This document shows positions 54,272 to 63,857 of a stretch of 64,000 nucleotides of DNA, in pieces. Position 1 is the stretch's first letter. Each line of letters begins with the position of its first letter. The translations under genes and the position numbers were made by a program. The notes below the pieces were generated by a model that saw only the letters and a list, made by a program, of their open reading frames with translations, made no database searches and had not been told where the DNA came from. The DNA is taken from contig NC_009662.1 in assembly GCF_000010325.1 (NCBI RefSeq), positions 1,136,501 to 1,200,500 of the forward strand, written 5' to 3'. This DNA is from Nitratiruptor sp. SB155-2 (GTDB taxonomy: Bacteria > Campylobacterota > Campylobacteria > Campylobacterales > Nitratiruptoraceae).

Positions 54272-55336
54272 ATGCAAATCGAACTCACCTCTTTATTTAA
54301 AACTGTCGTAGCTCACAAAGCTTCCGATTTGCACCTCGTTGCAGGAAGTGAACCGCAAATCCGTATTGATGGTAGACTTGTCCCACTCAATCTTCCAAAA
54401 CTGGAACCCAAAGAGGTACAGGAACTGCTATACAGCTTGCTGACAGAAAAACAGAAAAAAATATACGAAGAGGAGTTTGAGCTCGATTTCTCTTTTACCG
54501 TTCCAAATGTAGGACGTTTTCGGGCAAACTACTATAGAACTCTGGGAGCTCCGGCAGGAGCCTTTCGTATCATTCCCATGGAGATCCCGACTCTCGATGA
54601 TTTAGGGGCTCCACAGGTATTTAAAAAGCTCGTAAAGCGTGAGAAAGGGCTTATTCTCATTACCGGTCCTACTGGAAGCGGTAAATCAACAACGCTCGCT
54701 GCAATGCTCAATGAAATCAACGAAACAGAGCGAAAACATATCATCACCATCGAAGATCCGGTAGAGTTCTTGCATAAAAACAAGCTCTCCCTATTCTCAC
54801 ATCGAGAACTGGGGCTCGACACGAAAAGCTATGCCAATGCATTGAAATATGCTCTTCGTGAGGACCCAGATGTTATCCTCATCGGTGAGATGCGAGATAG
54901 AGAAACGATTCATGCAGCCCTTACAGCCGCTGAAACGGGACACCTGGTTTTCGGTACATTGCACACAAATTCCGCACCAAGTACCATCAATAGGATCATC
55001 GATGTCTTTCCAGGTGACATGCAACCACAGATCAGAGCACAACTCGCTGGAAGTCTCGTAGCTGCAATTGCGCAGTCTCTTTTGCCAAAAATCGGAGGAG
55101 GACGAATAGCCGTACACGAAATATTGATCAACACCCCTGCCATTGCGAACCTCATTCGAGAAAACAAAGTACACCAGATCTATTCCCAAATGCAGCTCAA
55201 CCAACAAGAGACGGAGATGCAGACACAAACAAAAGTATTACAAAAGCTCCTTATGCAACATGTCATCGACAAAGAGACCGCTTTACAATATGCCAACCGT
55301 CCAGAAGAGTTACTCAACTATATCAAACACCTGTAA
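54272..55336 (+). CDS. pilT: PilT-type twitching motility / pilus retraction ATPase
   Basis: A 354-residue hexameric secretion ATPase. An N-terminal PAS-like domain (ASDLHLVAGSEPQIRIDGRL) is followed by Walker A GPTGSGKST (132-140), the Asp box ITIEDPVEFL, Walker B VILIGEMRD and the His box GHLVFGTLHTNSA. The C-terminal AIRENK-type region reads IANLIRENKVHQIYSQM, as in PilT. No other pilus gene is nearby. With dprA elsewhere in the window it suggests type IV pili and DNA uptake. Confidence 0.94.
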   Translation: MQIELTSLFKTVVAHKASDLHLVAGSEPQIRIDGRLVPLNLPKLEPKEVQELLYSLLTEKQKKIYEEEFELDFSFTVPNVGRFRANYYRTLGAPAGAFRIIPMEIPTLDDLGAPQVFKKLVKREKGLILITGPTGSGKSTTLAAMLNEINETERKHIITIEDPVEFLHKNKLSLFSHRELGLDTKSYANALKYALREDPDVILIGEMRDRETIHAALTAAETGHLVFGTLHTNSAPSTINRIIDVFPGDMQPQIRAQLAGSLVAAIAQSLLPKIGGGRIAVHEILINTPAIANLIRENKVHQIYSQMQLNQQETEMQTQTKVLQKLLMQHVIDKETALQYANRPEELLNYIKHL

Positions 55337-55348
55337 TTAAGGAACGAA

Positions 55349-55969
55349 ATGGAACATATCACAAGTTTCGATATCGTCATCGCACTTATCATCTTCATTC
55401 TTGGTCTCAAAGGGCTCATTGACGGCTTTGTCAAGGAGTTTTTTGGACTTGCTGGTATCATCGGAGGGATCTATTTTGGATCACGCTATGCAGATACCGT
55501 TGGAAGTTTTATCGACCACAATATCATTACGATAAAAAATGAAGCCGCACTTACCTTCGTAGGCTTTCTCGTAGGGCTTTTTGGAATCTGGATAGCCATG
55601 GCTCTTTTGGGTAATCTTGTCACAAAACTCACACACATGAGCGGTCTTGGTTTCTTCAATAGACTCTTTGGAGTCTTGTTTGGATGGGCCAAGATCTTTT
55701 TGATTTTTGCCGTCATCATCTATGCAATATCAAGCATGGAGATCACCAAAAGAGTTCTTGAAAAATATACGAAAAACTCCATTCTCTACCCTCTTATGAT
55801 TCAAACAGGTGCATATATCATCAAATTAAAACCGGAAGATTTCGTCTCGCAAGATGTTCAGGGCAAGAGCTCCAGACTTCTCCAGAACACAAAAAAAGAT
55901 TTACAAACAAAAGCAATTCATCAAACAATCGATTCCACAGCAAAAAAACTTAACAACAGTAAGGAGTAA
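55349..55969 (+). CDS. CvpA-family membrane protein
   Basis: A 206-residue protein with four predicted membrane segments in the first 135 residues ([76 protein letters not shown]), the CvpA layout. The C-terminal 70 residues are charged. Family roles include colicin V export and envelope or biofilm functions; none is certain here. It lies between pilT and lysS in the same operon. Confidence 0.85.
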   Translation: MEHITSFDIVIALIIFILGLKGLIDGFVKEFFGLAGIIGGIYFGSRYADTVGSFIDHNIITIKNEAALTFVGFLVGLFGIWIAMALLGNLVTKLTHMSGLGFFNRLFGVLFGWAKIFLIFAVIIYAISSMEITKRVLEKYTKNSILYPLMIQTGAYIIKLKPEDFVSQDVQGKSSRLLQNTKKDLQTKAIHQTIDSTAKKLNNSKE

Positions 55970-55971
55970 CA

Positions 55972-57480
55972 TTGATATTTGACAACCAGTATGAACAGTT
56001 ACGCATACAAAAAGCGCAAGAACTGAAAGAAGCAGGCATCAACCCTTATGGACACGGCTTTTGCAAAGAGATTTCCAATAATGAATTTTTAGAAAAATAT
56101 GCGTATGTCAAAGATCTTGAAGAAAAGAAAGATGAAAAGGCGTGCGTAAAACTCAACGGCCGCATCAAATTTCTACGACATATGGGTAAGGCCGCTTTTG
56201 CAAAAATAGAAGATGAAAGCGGGATCGTACAGATCTACTTCAATCGCGACTCCCTTGGCGATGAGTGGTTTAAAAAAGTAAAAAAATTGATTGAAGTCGG
56301 CGATATCATCGAAGCAAAAGGGTATCCCTTTGTAACAAAAACTGGTGAACTCACCCTCCATGCAAATGAATTAAACCTAGTGACAAAGGCTATCGTTCCC
56401 CTTCCTGAGAAATTTCATGGGCTACAAGACAAAGAGCTTCGATATAGACAGCGCTATGTAGACCTTATCATGAATCCTGAGGTGAAGAAAGTTTTTATGC
56501 TTCGAAGCCGTATCGTTAGCCTCATTCGAGACTTCTTTGAAAGCCACGGCTTTTTGGAAGTGGAAACTCCTATGATGCATCCGATTCCGGGCGGTGCGAA
56601 CGCGCGTCCTTTCATTACCCACCACAATGCGTTAGGCGTAGATAGATACCTTCGAATCGCACCTGAACTCTATCTCAAACGGCTTATTGTCGGGGGATTC
56701 GAAGCAGTCTTTGAAATCAACAGAAACTTTCGTAACGAAGGGATGGATGCTACCCACAACCCAGAATTCACGATGATCGAGTTTTACTGGGCATACCATA
56801 CCTATGAAGATTTGATGAAACTCACTGAAGATCTTTTCGATTACCTTTTCGAAAAGCTCTCGTTGCCCAAAAAGCTTACCTATGGTGAACATACGATCGA
56901 TTTTTCCACACCGTTTAGCAAAATAAAATATAAAGATGCCATCATCGAAATCGGTGAAGTACCTGAAGATATAGTGGAAGATAAAGAAAAGATTATCAGC
57001 TTTTTGAAAGATAAAGGCATTGAACCAGAATTTGCACACAAAATGAGTCTTGGTGCTCTCCAGGCCGAACTTTTTGACAATTTCGTAGAAGAAAAACTCA
57101 TCAACCCAACATTTATCACCCACTTCCCGATAGATATCAGCCCGCTTGCTAGACGAAGTGATGAAAATCCTGAGATTGCCGAAAGATTTGAGCTTTTCAT
57201 CGCCGGCAAAGAGATCGCGAACGGCTTCAATGAGCTCAATGATCCACTGGATCAGTATGAGCGTTTCAAAGCGCAAGTACAAGCTAAAGAGGTGGATGAC
57301 GAAGCGATGCATATGGATGAGGATTTTGTCCGTGCCCTTGGATACGGTATGCCTCCAACTGCAGGGGAAGGCATCGGAATCGATAGACTCGTAATGTTAT
57401 TAACGAACCAACATTCCATTAGAGATGTGATTTTATTTCCAGCTATGAAACCTATACAAAAAGAGGAAAAAGGAGAATAA
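55972..57480 (+). CDS. lysS: Lysyl-tRNA synthetase (class II)
   Basis: A 502-residue class II enzyme. An N-terminal OB-fold anticodon domain ([21 protein letters not shown]) is followed by motif 1 ([21 protein letters not shown]), motif 2 ([21 protein letters not shown], in part) and motif 3 ([15 protein letters not shown]). The start is a TTG five bases after AAGGAG, two bases after the CvpA stop; no ATG fits. Confidence 0.97.
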   Translation: MIFDNQYEQLRIQKAQELKEAGINPYGHGFCKEISNNEFLEKYAYVKDLEEKKDEKACVKLNGRIKFLRHMGKAAFAKIEDESGIVQIYFNRDSLGDEWFKKVKKLIEVGDIIEAKGYPFVTKTGELTLHANELNLVTKAIVPLPEKFHGLQDKELRYRQRYVDLIMNPEVKKVFMLRSRIVSLIRDFFESHGFLEVETPMMHPIPGGANARPFITHHNALGVDRYLRIAPELYLKRLIVGGFEAVFEINRNFRNEGMDATHNPEFTMIEFYWAYHTYEDLMKLTEDLFDYLFEKLSLPKKLTYGEHTIDFSTPFSKIKYKDAIIEIGEVPEDIVEDKEKIISFLKDKGIEPEFAHKMSLGALQAELFDNFVEEKLINPTFITHFPIDISPLARRSDENPEIAERFELFIAGKEIANGFNELNDPLDQYERFKAQVQAKEVDDEAMHMDEDFVRALGYGMPPTAGEGIGIDRLVMLLTNQHSIRDVILFPAMKPIQKEEKGE

Positions 57481-57483
57481 AAA

Positions 57484-58731
57484 ATGGATTTTTTGAAAAA
57501 CCAAGACCCAGCCGTATATGAGATTTTCGAAAAAGAGTTGCAAAGACAGACAGATCATCTTGAAATGATCGCCAGTGAAAACTTTACTAGTCCAGCTGTC
57601 ATGGAAGCCATGGGCAGTGTGTTTACCAACAAATATGCTGAAGGCTACCCTGGAAAAAGATATTATGGCGGATGCGAATATGCTGATGCCATTGAAGAGT
57701 TGGCAATTCAAAGAGCAAAAGAACTTTTTGGATGTGAGTTTGTTAACGTTCAACCCCACTCTGGCTCTCAAGCCAATCAAGGAGTCTATCTCGCGCTTTT
57801 AAAACCATACGACAAAATTTTGGGAATGGATTTAAGCCACGGAGGTCACCTGACTCATGGGGCAAAAGTCAATGCCAGCGGGAAAATCTATCAAAGTTTC
57901 TTTTACGGCGTCAATGACGAGGGATGGATCGATTATGATAGGGTTTTAGATATTGCAAAGATTGTCAAGCCAAAACTGATCGTCTGCGGTGCAAGCGCCT
58001 ATCCAAGAGTAATCGATTTTAAAAAGTTTCGAGAGATTGCGGATGAAGTGGGTGCGCTTTTGATGGCGGATATCGCTCATATCGCCGGTCTTGTGGCTGC
58101 AGGTGAACATCCGAGTCCTTTCCCATACTGCGATGTAGTTACAACGACGACCCACAAAACTCTTCGAGGTCCAAGAGGCGGTATGATCATGACCAATGAT
58201 GCCGATATCGCTAAAAAGATCAATAGCGCAATTTTCCCTGGAATCCAAGGTGGTCCGCTTGTTCACGTCATAGCGGCAAAAGCGGTCGGTTTTGGTGAAA
58301 ATCTCAAACCGGAATGGAAAGAGTATGCAAAACAGATGCGCATCAACGCTTCTACTCTTGCAACCGTTTTGATGAACAGAGGATACAACGTTGTCAGTGG
58401 TGGAACGGACAACCATCTCGTACTCGTTAGTTTTCTTGACAAAGATTTTAGTGGGAAAGATGCGGATGAAGCTTTGGGACGCGCCGGAATTACGGTCAAC
58501 AAAAACACCGTTCCCGGAGAGACAAGAAGTCCGTTTGTTACTAGTGGTATCCGGATAGGAAGTCCGGCTTTGACTGCAAGAGGTATGAAAGAGGCTGAAT
58601 TTGAACTTATAGCCAACAAAATCGCAGATGTTCTTGATAATATTCACGATGTGAATCTGCATGAAAAGATAAAAGAGGAGATGGTGGCTCTAGCTCGTAA
58701 GTTTGTCATTTACGACAGACCGACCTATTAA
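57484..58731 (+). CDS. glyA: Serine hydroxymethyltransferase GlyA
   Basis: GlyA interconverts serine and glycine, feeding one-carbon folate. The 415-residue PLP enzyme has [72 protein letters not shown] and the PLP lysine in [21 protein letters not shown] precedes the ATG. Four bases separate it from lysS. Confidence 0.98.
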   Translation: MDFLKNQDPAVYEIFEKELQRQTDHLEMIASENFTSPAVMEAMGSVFTNKYAEGYPGKRYYGGCEYADAIEELAIQRAKELFGCEFVNVQPHSGSQANQGVYLALLKPYDKILGMDLSHGGHLTHGAKVNASGKIYQSFFYGVNDEGWIDYDRVLDIAKIVKPKLIVCGASAYPRVIDFKKFREIADEVGALLMADIAHIAGLVAAGEHPSPFPYCDVVTTTTHKTLRGPRGGMIMTNDADIAKKINSAIFPGIQGGPLVHVIAAKAVGFGENLKPEWKEYAKQMRINASTLATVLMNRGYNVVSGGTDNHLVLVSFLDKDFSGKDADEALGRAGITVNKNTVPGETRSPFVTSGIRIGSPALTARGMKEAEFELIANKIADVLDNIHDVNLHEKIKEEMVALARKFVIYDRPTY

Positions 58732-58771
58732 GGTCTCTCCTCTTTCAAGCTCCCTTTTAGAAAAAAATCAT

Positions 58772-58777
58772 TATAAT
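58772..58777 (+). promoter_or_regulatory. -10 element (TATAAT) upstream of the SPOR gene
   Basis: Consensus TATAAT 34 bases before the ATG of the SPOR gene; no clear -35 at 17 bases. Confidence 0.4.
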
Positions 58778-58811
58778 ATTTCCACCTCCAAACATCACTA
58801 AAGGATTCCCT

Positions 58812-59543
58812 ATGAATCGAGAAGAGTTCCCGATAAATGAAGAAAAAGAGACAGATAACTTAGATAATATAATACTTCAACAAGATGAAAAACGAGAAAA
58901 GTTGAAAAAATATCTTTTACTTATCGGCTCTCTCCTTCTTGTTTTTATCATCATCTTAACAATTGTCAAGATGTTCAACAATGCAACACCGAACTATCAA
59001 GATGCCTTAACCGAAAACGAAAAATTTTTAGATGAAGAGCCTATAAACGACGAATTCCAAGAGGTCCCTATTCAAAAAAGCGAAGAGACTCAACCAAAAT
59101 CGGTCCAGGAAGAAAAGCCGATCCAAAAAGTTCTCAAAGAGGTCAAAAAAACAGAAAAAGAGGAACAACCTGCTGCAAAACCACAGTCGAGACCGATAGT
59201 TCAAGAAACCAAAAAAAGTGCGCTCAAAAAGGAAACCGTACAACCAAAAGCAGTACAACAAAGCGTAAAAACCACTAAGCCTAAAACCACTACTACCAAA
59301 AGTCTCAAAGGAAACATCTATATCCAAGTAGGAGCATTTTTACGCTCTTCACCCGATCGAAGCCTTTTACGTAAAATCAAAGAGCTTGGCTTTCATTATA
59401 TAATCAAGTCCTATACCATTAATGGGAAAAAAATCAAACGAGTATACGTTGGTCCTTTCGTTTCCAAATCGGATGCACGAGAAGCATTGGTGGAAGTTAG
59501 AAAATCGATCAATAAACAAGCTTTTATAACGAAGGTTCGCTGA
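58812..59543 (+). CDS. SPOR-domain membrane protein
   Basis: A 243-residue bitopic protein: charged cytoplasmic N-terminus, a membrane segment at about 36-56 (LLLIGSLLLVFIIILTIV), a long Lys/Gln/Pro/Thr-rich periplasmic linker (about 75-165), and a C-terminal SPOR domain (GNIYIQVGAFLRSSPDRSLL, RVYVGPFVSKSDAREAL). SPOR domains bind denuded septal peptidoglycan, so a cell-division role like that of DedD or FtsN is likely. Its stop overlaps the trpE start (TGATG). Confidence 0.88.
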   Translation: MNREEFPINEEKETDNLDNIILQQDEKREKLKKYLLLIGSLLLVFIIILTIVKMFNNATPNYQDALTENEKFLDEEPINDEFQEVPIQKSEETQPKSVQEEKPIQKVLKEVKKTEKEEQPAAKPQSRPIVQETKKSALKKETVQPKAVQQSVKTTKPKTTTTKSLKGNIYIQVGAFLRSSPDRSLLRKIKELGFHYIIKSYTINGKKIKRVYVGPFVSKSDAREALVEVRKSINKQAFITKVR

Positions 59544-60949
59544 TGATCTATGCAAAACAGTTTATGCTTGATGAATTTACACCTATCGCTCTGTATGAAA
59601 AGATCAAAAACCATTTCGATAAAAAGACATTTCTTTTTGAAAGCGTCGTCAATACAAGTGATGGAAACTTTAGTTACATTGTTGCCGGAGAGAAAGAGGC
59701 CATCTGGTCACAAAATGGCAAAAGCTACTATAAAAATGATGGAGAAACGAAAGAGATCGATTCCAACCCTCTCCTCTTCATGAAAAGGTACTATCAAAAT
59801 GTCGACTTTGCATATTATAAAAAGAGATCAAAAGAGCTCGGAGTGGGATTTATTGATGGTTTTATCGGCTACATCGGCTACGATATGGTCCAAGAGTTTG
59901 AACCTGTCCTCAAGCCATACATGAAAGACCTCAAAGATGAACTGCATACACCAGATTTTTACATGATTCGTCCAAAACTGATAGTAGCCTACTCTCATAA
60001 AAATTCGAAGCTGACACTTGTATGTAGTGACGAAGAGACAAAAAAGAGCTATTTTGAAATTTTGGAAAATGAGATAAAAGATAGCTACAGTTATACTCCC
60101 TTGAAAAAGGCTAAGATTTTAGGTGAAGCCACATTTGCTCACTCCAAGGAAGAGTTTTTCAAAATGGTAAAAAAATCGAAGGAGATGATACGAAGTGGTG
60201 ACGTTTTTCAAATCGTCATCTCCAATCGCCTCAAACAAAAAGCAGAGGTGGATCGATTCAGTTTTTACAGGAAACTGCGAAGTCTAAATCCATCTCCCTA
60301 TCTTTTTTTACTGGAATTTGAAGATTTTGCCATCGCCGGTAGCAGTCCTGAAGTGATGGTGCGATTGACGGATGGAGAAATTTTGCTTCGTCCAATAGCG
60401 GGAACAAGAAAAAGAGGGAATACACCCACAAGAGACAAAGAACTTGAGCTTGAGATGCTCAACGATCCAAAAGAGGTGGCTGAACATGTCATGCTCATCG
60501 ATCTTGGCCGTAACGATGTGGGCCGCGTAGCAAAACCTGGAACGGTCAAAGTACCTGAGATCATGCGGGTAGAACGCTATAGCCATGTTATGCACATGGT
60601 CAGCGACGTTGTAGCTAAACTAGATGAAAAGTATGATATGTTTGATCTGTTCATGGCAACATTCACAGCCGGAACAATGACAGGAGCACCTAAAATACGG
60701 GCAATGGAGTTGATTGCCCAGTTCGAACAGCTCAAACGGGGGTTTTACAGCGGCAGTGTGGGATACTTTGGATTTACCGGAGATATGGATAGTGCCATTA
60801 CGATACGTACAGCCCTGCTGAAAGAGGATGAGGTGATATTCCAAGCAGGTGCAGGTATTGTAGCAGATAGCAAACCGGAACTGGAATATCTTGAAGTCAA
60901 TAACAAACTTGGTGCCTTAAAAAGAGCCTTAGAGGAGCTTGCCGAGTGA
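59543..60949 (+). CDS. trpE: Anthranilate synthase component I TrpE
   Basis: A 468-residue chorismate-utilising enzyme that makes anthranilate with a glutamine amidotransferase partner. Key stretches are FLFESVV (the feedback-site LLES-like motif), FQIVISNRLKQK, LRPIAGTRKRGNTP, HVMLIDLGRNDVGRV, FTAGTMTGAPKIRAMELI and YSGSVGYFGFTGDMDSAI. An aminodeoxychorismate synthase is less likely by length and motifs. It overlaps aroE by four bases; trpG is not in the window. Confidence 0.93.
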   Translation: MIYAKQFMLDEFTPIALYEKIKNHFDKKTFLFESVVNTSDGNFSYIVAGEKEAIWSQNGKSYYKNDGETKEIDSNPLLFMKRYYQNVDFAYYKKRSKELGVGFIDGFIGYIGYDMVQEFEPVLKPYMKDLKDELHTPDFYMIRPKLIVAYSHKNSKLTLVCSDEETKKSYFEILENEIKDSYSYTPLKKAKILGEATFAHSKEEFFKMVKKSKEMIRSGDVFQIVISNRLKQKAEVDRFSFYRKLRSLNPSPYLFLLEFEDFAIAGSSPEVMVRLTDGEILLRPIAGTRKRGNTPTRDKELELEMLNDPKEVAEHVMLIDLGRNDVGRVAKPGTVKVPEIMRVERYSHVMHMVSDVVAKLDEKYDMFDLFMATFTAGTMTGAPKIRAMELIAQFEQLKRGFYSGSVGYFGFTGDMDSAITIRTALLKEDEVIFQAGAGIVADSKPELEYLEVNNKLGALKRALEELAE

Positions 60950-61740
60950 GACTATATGCAATTTTTGGAAATCCTGTCGAACACTCCATCTCGCCAATCC
61001 TACATAACTTCGTCTTCAAACATACCGGATTCAATGGATGTTATACCAAAGTGTTGGTCGAAAATGGGCAAGGGCTCAAAGATATTTTTCTTGGTTTGCA
61101 GATCAAAGGCGCCAATATCACGGTACCCCACAAAGAGTGGGCCTATAGATTAGCAGATGAAGTTTTGGGTATCGCCAAAGAGATAGGTGCCGTCAACACA
61201 TGGTACAACGACAATGGAAAAATCATCGCATACAACACCGACGCTCCCGGATTTTATGAAAGTGTACGAAATTTTAATTTCAAACAGGTCTTGATACTTG
61301 GAGCCGGAGGAACGGCAAAAGCGATCGCTCTGTACTTCAGGCATAAAGGGTACGAACCAGTTATCCTCAATAGAAGTGCAAAAAGACTTAGCTACTTTTT
61401 GGAAAAAAATTTTCAAGCCTTTACATGGGACGAGTTTCGAAACGGCAGTTATGATCTTATCATCAATACTACTTCGGCAGGTTTATCTGACAACACTCTT
61501 CCTGCCCCCAAAGAGTTACTGGAAAAAATATTTTCTCAGGCACAAAATGCAGTAGATGTTATTTACAACAAAGAGACACCCTTTTTAAAGCTCGCGAACG
61601 ATATGGGACTCATCACAAAAGATGGTACGGAAATGCTACTGTATCAAGGGATTTTGGCAAATGAGATATTTACCGATTTTTCAATAGATAAAAAGAGAAT
61701 CGAGTCGTTAATGAGAAGAAGTCTCGAGTTAGTTGGCTAA
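60946..61740 (+). CDS. aroE: Shikimate dehydrogenase AroE
   Basis: AroE reduces dehydroshikimate to shikimate with NADPH. The 264-residue protein has FGNPVEHSISPILHN, GANITVPHKEWA (catalytic Lys), AVNTWYNDNGKIIAYNTDAPG and the Rossmann VLILGAGGTAKAI. The position after trpE and near a DAHP synthase gene fits aromatic synthesis. The last 12 bases overlap the convergent GGDEF gene in a shared hairpin. Confidence 0.96.
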   Translation: MRLYAIFGNPVEHSISPILHNFVFKHTGFNGCYTKVLVENGQGLKDIFLGLQIKGANITVPHKEWAYRLADEVLGIAKEIGAVNTWYNDNGKIIAYNTDAPGFYESVRNFNFKQVLILGAGGTAKAIALYFRHKGYEPVILNRSAKRLSYFLEKNFQAFTWDEFRNGSYDLIINTTSAGLSDNTLPAPKELLEKIFSQAQNAVDVIYNKETPFLKLANDMGLITKDGTEMLLYQGILANEIFTDFSIDKKRIESLMRRSLELVG

Positions 61741-61745
61741 CTCGA
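61724..61745. terminator. Hairpin spanning the aroE and GGDEF gene stops
   Basis: TCGAGTTAG and CTAACTCGA form a perfect 9-base stem with a TTGG loop and contain both convergent stop codons. No T run follows on either strand, so termination strength is uncertain. Confidence 0.45.
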
Positions 61746-63105
61746 TTCTGTCTCGTCCAAGCTTTTTTGCTTTATAAAGGGCTTCATCCGCTTTTTTTAT
61801 CAACTCTTTCGCATCTTTGATGTTTTCATCAATGGTTGCAATGCCTGCACTGAAGGTATATGTAATCTTGATATCACCAAACTGAAGTGTCCCCTTTTGA
61901 TGTAAAAGGTTTCGTATTCGCTCCATCACATCACGCGCTTGATGCAAATCGGTAAAAGGCATTACGATCAGAAGCTCATCACCACCATACCGAAATACAA
62001 CGTCGCTTTTTCGAACATTTTTCTTCAAAAATTCAGCAAAAGCTTTGAGCACCATATCCCCTACTTCATGTCCATAACTATCATTGATACGCTTGAAAAA
62101 ATCGAGGTCGATCATGACCACACTAAGTGGGTAGTTATATCTTTTCGCTTTTTCAAATTCCGATTCGATAAATTTATCTAAATAGTATCGATTGTACAGC
62201 TTTGTCAATCCGTCCGTTATCGCCTTTTGAAAAAGATGAGCCTCTTCTTTTTTAATACGGTAAAATTCCCGCTCTTTTGTGAGCATTATCGAAAAGAGTT
62301 TCTGTAGGCTTTCCAAGATCTTGATATCTTCTGTTTCGAGCATCTCAGTAGGATCAAAAAGAATAAAGCATAGTCCTATAGTCTGCTCATTCTCATTTTT
62401 TGTCACAAAGCGGTATGCTTTATAGTGTTTACCCAATTGTATAGAATAGATTGAATCGAGCGAGAGCAGTTTTGATCCTTGAGAGGAGTAGTTTTCAAGA
62501 TCATGCAAAAACTTTTTCAAGGATACTTTTGTGTCAATCGGAAAAGGGACTGCAGAATCGAAACAGATCACACCTTTTTCGTAATATGAAAAACATACAA
62601 TACGCTCAATCGGTAGGATCTGTCTCAACATCTCCAAAATCATACCGATATTGTTGTAGTTGCTTTTAGTGGTAAAACTGACCATTTCAAAAAGTTTCGA
62701 CAAGGTCTCATGTGCTTTTGCCAATTTTTGAATATGGCTTCCACCTGGATATTCCAAATAGATCCCCACATCCAAATTTTTGAATTTATTGATCAAATAG
62801 TGTATAAACTCTTTTTTGATAATAGAACCATGCTGTGGTGCAATTAGATTCATATCATATTGACTAATTTTATTCATGCCATACTCGACAACCTCTTTGC
62901 ACGGCATATAATGCATGTGAAAAAGCTTCATCTTTTCAAAATAGTCTCTAGCATCATGTGCAAAAAGTTCAAACTCCTCACTCAATGCACCAAAAATATC
63001 ACTGGAAAATAGAATCTTTTCTTTGGAATAATAGGTACATATATTGCCGGCAAAATGCATATAAGGAGTAAATATAAATTCTAGTTCTATATCTTTGATT
63101 TTCAA
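61729..63105 (-). CDS. C-terminal part of a diiron (ODP-type) metallo-beta-lactamase-fold/GGDEF protein, separated by a frame break
   Basis: 458 codons from a TTG at 63105. The first 110 residues are the second half of a metallo-beta-lactamase-fold diiron domain (FTPYMHFAGNICTYY, ILFSSDIFGAL, LIAPQHGSIIK). Next come a coiled coil, a GAF-like region and a GGDEF domain with RKSDVVFRYGGDELLIV (inhibitory RxxD present; last Phe of GGDEF is Leu). The first half of the domain is in the gene at 63102..63467, in the other frame, with the stop and this TTG overlapping. The likely ancestral product is one oxygen- or NO-sensing cyclase; a net shift of one base joins the frames. Confidence 0.8.
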   Translation of the reverse strand: MKIKDIELEFIFTPYMHFAGNICTYYSKEKILFSSDIFGALSEEFELFAHDARDYFEKMKLFHMHYMPCKEVVEYGMNKISQYDMNLIAPQHGSIIKKEFIHYLINKFKNLDVGIYLEYPGGSHIQKLAKAHETLSKLFEMVSFTTKSNYNNIGMILEMLRQILPIERIVCFSYYEKGVICFDSAVPFPIDTKVSLKKFLHDLENYSSQGSKLLSLDSIYSIQLGKHYKAYRFVTKNENEQTIGLCFILFDPTEMLETEDIKILESLQKLFSIMLTKEREFYRIKKEEAHLFQKAITDGLTKLYNRYYLDKFIESEFEKAKRYNYPLSVVMIDLDFFKRINDSYGHEVGDMVLKAFAEFLKKNVRKSDVVFRYGGDELLIVMPFTDLHQARDVMERIRNLLHQKGTLQFGDIKITYTFSAGIATIDENIKDAKELIKKADEALYKAKKLGRDRIELAN

Positions 63106-63467
63106 TTTCCAATCATTTTGTCCACATCGTAAAACTCGATGCCCCAGTTATAATGCTGTAAAAGCATCTTCGTGTGCCAGTGGGTCACCACGAAACGGCC
63201 TTCAATGCCAATTTCATCCAGCAAATCCTCTACAGATGCGACAATATCTGGATCTTGATGATGAGCCACGATATATTTGATATTTTCAAGAGAGATGATG
63301 GACTCTATTTTCTTTCGGGTCACTTCCCATGTAATTTTGGAGCCTGGATCGATAAGGATCGACTCATCGCCGTTTTCTATCAAGTATACATGACACTGGA
63401 AAGGGTCATTTGGAATGACATAACCAACCCACCAGACTCTTGGAGCGATTTCAATGGGCCTGTCCAT
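63102..63467 (-). CDS. N-terminal part of the split diiron metallo-beta-lactamase-fold protein
   Basis: 121 residues. It has the ODP/flavodiiron-type start (VWWVGYVIPNDPFQCHVYL, SILIDPGS), the metal motif VAHHQDPDI in place of HxHxDH, and VVTHWHTKMLLQHY, then stops at TGA 63104..63102. The remaining ligands (Asp in SSD, His in QHG) are in the following frame. Alone it lacks half of the metal site. A pseudogene half, or a subunit of a two-chain domain, are the alternatives. Confidence 0.75.
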   Translation of the reverse strand: MDRPIEIAPRVWWVGYVIPNDPFQCHVYLIENGDESILIDPGSKITWEVTRKKIESIISLENIKYIVAHHQDPDIVASVEDLLDEIGIEGRFVVTHWHTKMLLQHYNWGIEFYDVDKMIGN

Positions 63468-63494
63468 TTTTTTATAAGCATAGGAATTTTTATA

Positions 63495-63857
63495 TCATTT
63501 TTGAAGCGGCAAAGAGCGCTTCTTCCAATCCAATATACCATATTTTAGATTATAGACACGTTTGGCGCCCCAGGATTCCAGCATTTTACTCGCTTCGACA
63601 CTTCTGTTACCACTATGACAATAAACCAATATCCTTTTGTCCGCTATTCCTTTGCCACCAAGAAAAAGGTACCGAAACAGCTGAAGGGGGATGAGATTAG
63701 CACCAGGAATGTGACCTTCGAGATACTCTTGAGGGGTTCGAACATCAAGAAGTATCACATCCTTTTGTTGTGCAAGCTTATAAAAGCTTTTGGCATCCAG
63801 GTCGGTGTAGGCAAATAGTGTTACTGTCAAAAAAAGAAAAACAAAAAGGGTTCTCAT
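63495..63857 (-). CDS. Exported single-domain rhodanese
   Basis: A 120-residue protein with a signal peptide (about 1-16) and one rhodanese domain: [19 protein letters not shown] and the active-site loop VYCHSGNRS with C80. It should carry sulfur, or act in redox, in the periplasm. Its ATG overlaps the DAHP synthase stop (ATGA). It is followed by the split diiron/GGDEF gene. Confidence 0.92.
   Translation of the reverse strand: MRTLFVFLFLTVTLFAYTDLDAKSFYKLAQQKDVILLDVRTPQEYLEGHIPGANLIPLQLFRYLFLGGKGIADKRILVYCHSGNRSVEASKMLESWGAKRVYNLKYGILDWKKRSLPLQK

Noticed and set aside
56632-57312. 226-codon open frame on the - strand opposite lysS
   Set aside because: Antisense to a strongly conserved synthetase; composition is Phe-rich as expected for a shadow frame.
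57946-58662. 238-codon open frame on the - strand opposite glyA
   Set aside because: Antisense to glyA with no start signal or recognisable domain.
63095-63115. Programmed -1 ribosomal frameshift at the split diiron/GGDEF gene
   Set aside because: The direction would fit, but there is no X-XXY-YYZ slippery heptamer and no clear downstream pseudoknot; a frame-breaking deletion or coupled re-start explains it more simply.
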